NCBI GenBank assembly: GCA_022561415.1
Contig: JADFRH010000149.1
Span: 1 to 6,311, forward strand
Reading direction: 5' to 3'
DNA: 6,311 bases
DNA from: Planctomycetota bacterium
GTDB taxonomy: Bacteria; Planctomycetota; Phycisphaerae; UBA1845
Below the pieces are notes generated by a model. The model searched no databases and was not told the origin of the DNA. It saw only the letters and a list, made by a program, of their open reading frames with translations. The position numbers and the translations under genes were made by a program. Each line of letters opens with the position of its first letter. Within the stretch, counting starts at the first letter, position 1. Shown piece after piece: positions 5,831-6,311 of the stretch.

Positions 5831-6311
5831 CACCCCAGCGAGACGAGGCCTGCGAGCCCCGGCGCGCCGGGGTCGGCGAAGGAGGCGCGGAAGGCAATGC
5901 CCCCGGCGCGCCGGGGCTGATCGGCATTACGATGGGCGACCCCAGCGGGATCGGGGCCGAGGTCATCGTCAAGGCACTGCAGGATCCCGACATTCGAGCG
6001 CTGGGTCGGTTTGTCATCTACTGCAGCACGCAAGTGATGGAGGATGCCGCAGACAGCGCCGGCGTCCGTCCGTTCTGGTTTACGGTCTCGCCGGACGAAG
6101 CGCTGCGCATGGATTCCGGCGTGGTGGCAGTCAATGTTGCGGATTGTCCGCCGGGATTCTGCCTCAGCCCCCGCCCCACACCGACCGGGGGAAAGGCATC
6201 GCTGGCATTTCTCGACGCCGCGATCGAGGCCGCTCGCGACGGACGGCAAGCCCCGGCGCGCCGGGGTCGTCTCGCGGCCATCGTGACCGGACCGATCAAC
6301 AAGACGAGCTG
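5827..6311 (+). CDS. pdxA: 4-hydroxythreonine-4-phosphate dehydrogenase, N-terminal half (3' end outside window)
   Basis: The frame opens at ATG 5827, overlapping the ribE stop as ATGA, and stays open for 161 codons to the window edge; full PdxA proteins have about 330 residues. PdxA oxidises 4-phosphohydroxy-L-threonine with NAD to supply pyridoxal-phosphate synthesis in the DXP-dependent route. Family motifs are LIGITMGDPSGIGAEVIVKAL (31-51), TPTGGKASLAFLDAAI (118-133) and TGPINK (154-159). Usual members start a few residues before GITMGDP, but here about 28 extra residues precede it, containing two palindrome copies (residues 11-15 and 25-30). A third copy (142-147) sits between AIEAARDGR and LAAIVTGPINK, where relatives have no such residues. 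No better in-frame start is seen before the conserved motif. Coupled translation with ribE is likely. Whether the insertions alter activity is unknown; the conserved motifs are intact. Confidence 0.92.
   Translation, partial: MTPQRDEACEPRRAGVGEGGAEGNAPGAPGLIGITMGDPSGIGAEVIVKALQDPDIRALGRFVIYCSTQVMEDAADSAGVRPFWFTVSPDEALRMDSGVVAVNVADCPPGFCLSPRPTPTGGKASLAFLDAAIEAARDGRQAPARRGRLAAIVTGPINKTS
5857..5872 (+). repeat. dispersed palindrome, copy 3 (perfect)
   Basis: CCCCGGCGCGCCGGGG with GCGAG before and TCGG after. It is read as PRRAG in the N-terminal extension of PdxA, a different frame from copies 1 and 4. Confidence 0.95.
5901..5916 (+). repeat. dispersed palindrome, copy 4 (perfect, variant flanks)
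   Basis: CCCCGGCGCGCCGGGG, 28 bases after copy 3. The flanks GGCAATGC and CTGATCGG differ from the others, though GGCAA and TCGG are still recognisable a few bases further out. It is read as APGAPG directly before the conserved LIGITMGDPSG of PdxA. Confidence 0.95.
6251..6266 (+). repeat. dispersed palindrome, copy 5 (perfect, apparent 24-bp insertion)
   Basis: CCCCGGCGCGCCGGGG with GGCAAG before and TCG after, matching copy 2 in inverted orientation over at least 24 bases. It is read as APARRG in PdxA. Removing the eight codons encoding QAPARRGR would leave AIEAARDGR joined to LAAIVTGPINK, the usual family arrangement, and the insert is bordered by near-identical codons CGG and CGT. Confidence 0.95.

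Noticed and set aside
5897..5920. ATG 5897 after a strong AAGGAGG as a pdxA start
   Set aside because: It is out of frame with PdxA and stops after seven codons.
5578..6249. 223-codon open frame on the minus strand opposite ribE-pdxA
   Set aside because: It covers strongly conserved plus-strand motifs of RibE and PdxA and shows no family features of its own.
3920..6266. CRISPR array as explanation of the repeated 16-mer
   Set aside because: Copies are irregularly spaced by 28 to over 1000 bases, sit in both orientations inside conserved genes, and have no cas genes nearby.

Overview
The window is GC-rich chromosomal DNA from a Gram-negative-type bacterium, shown by an outer-membrane polysaccharide export lipoprotein. 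The combination of an ExeA/PEP-CTERM-locus-type ATPase, a Wza-like exporter, a bacterial tyrosine kinase (BY-kinase) and a glycosyltransferase, next to vitamin genes, would fit a planctomycete (for example Phycisphaerae). That assignment is inference; a delta-proteobacterial or acidobacterial origin is not excluded.

Layout. (1) 1-1582, minus strand: an ExeA/GspA-type AAA+ ATPase whose 3' end lies outside the window; it carries an unusually long coiled-coil C-terminal part. (2) 1583-1914: a divergent intergenic region with a strong hairpin and several short inverted repeats, probably holding the promoters of both arms. (3) 1915-5081, plus strand: an exopolysaccharide module made of a Wza-like export lipoprotein, a BY-kinase with a tyrosine-rich tail, and a GT4-like glycosyltransferase. 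(4) 5082-5188: a short gap with a 10-bp direct repeat at 21-bp spacing. (5) 5189-6311, plus strand: riboflavin synthase (ribE), overlapping by ATGA the start of pdxA (pyridoxal phosphate synthesis), which runs off the right edge.

How the genes work together. The ATPase, exporter, kinase and glycosyltransferase resemble the core of exosortase/PEP-CTERM-type EPS loci: the glycosyltransferase adds a sugar to the lipid-linked unit, the kinase controls polymer length or export, and the lipoprotein forms the outer-membrane pore. No Wzz-type chain-length protein, polymerase, flippase or exosortase is visible here. ribE and pdxA are housekeeping cofactor genes, probably translationally coupled.

The most striking observation is a small dispersed palindrome, CCCCGGCGCGCCGGGG, present in four perfect copies and one degenerate copy between 3920 and 6266. 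All five lie inside protein-coding sequence (two in the glycosyltransferase gene, three in pdxA), in both orientations and in all three reading frames, without breaking any frame. Four of the five share flanks (GCAAG or GCGAG before, TCG after). In pdxA one copy looks like a clean 24-bp, 8-codon insertion just before the conserved TGPINK motif. This resembles a spreading, gene-tolerated palindromic element, similar in behaviour to the Rickettsia palindromic elements.
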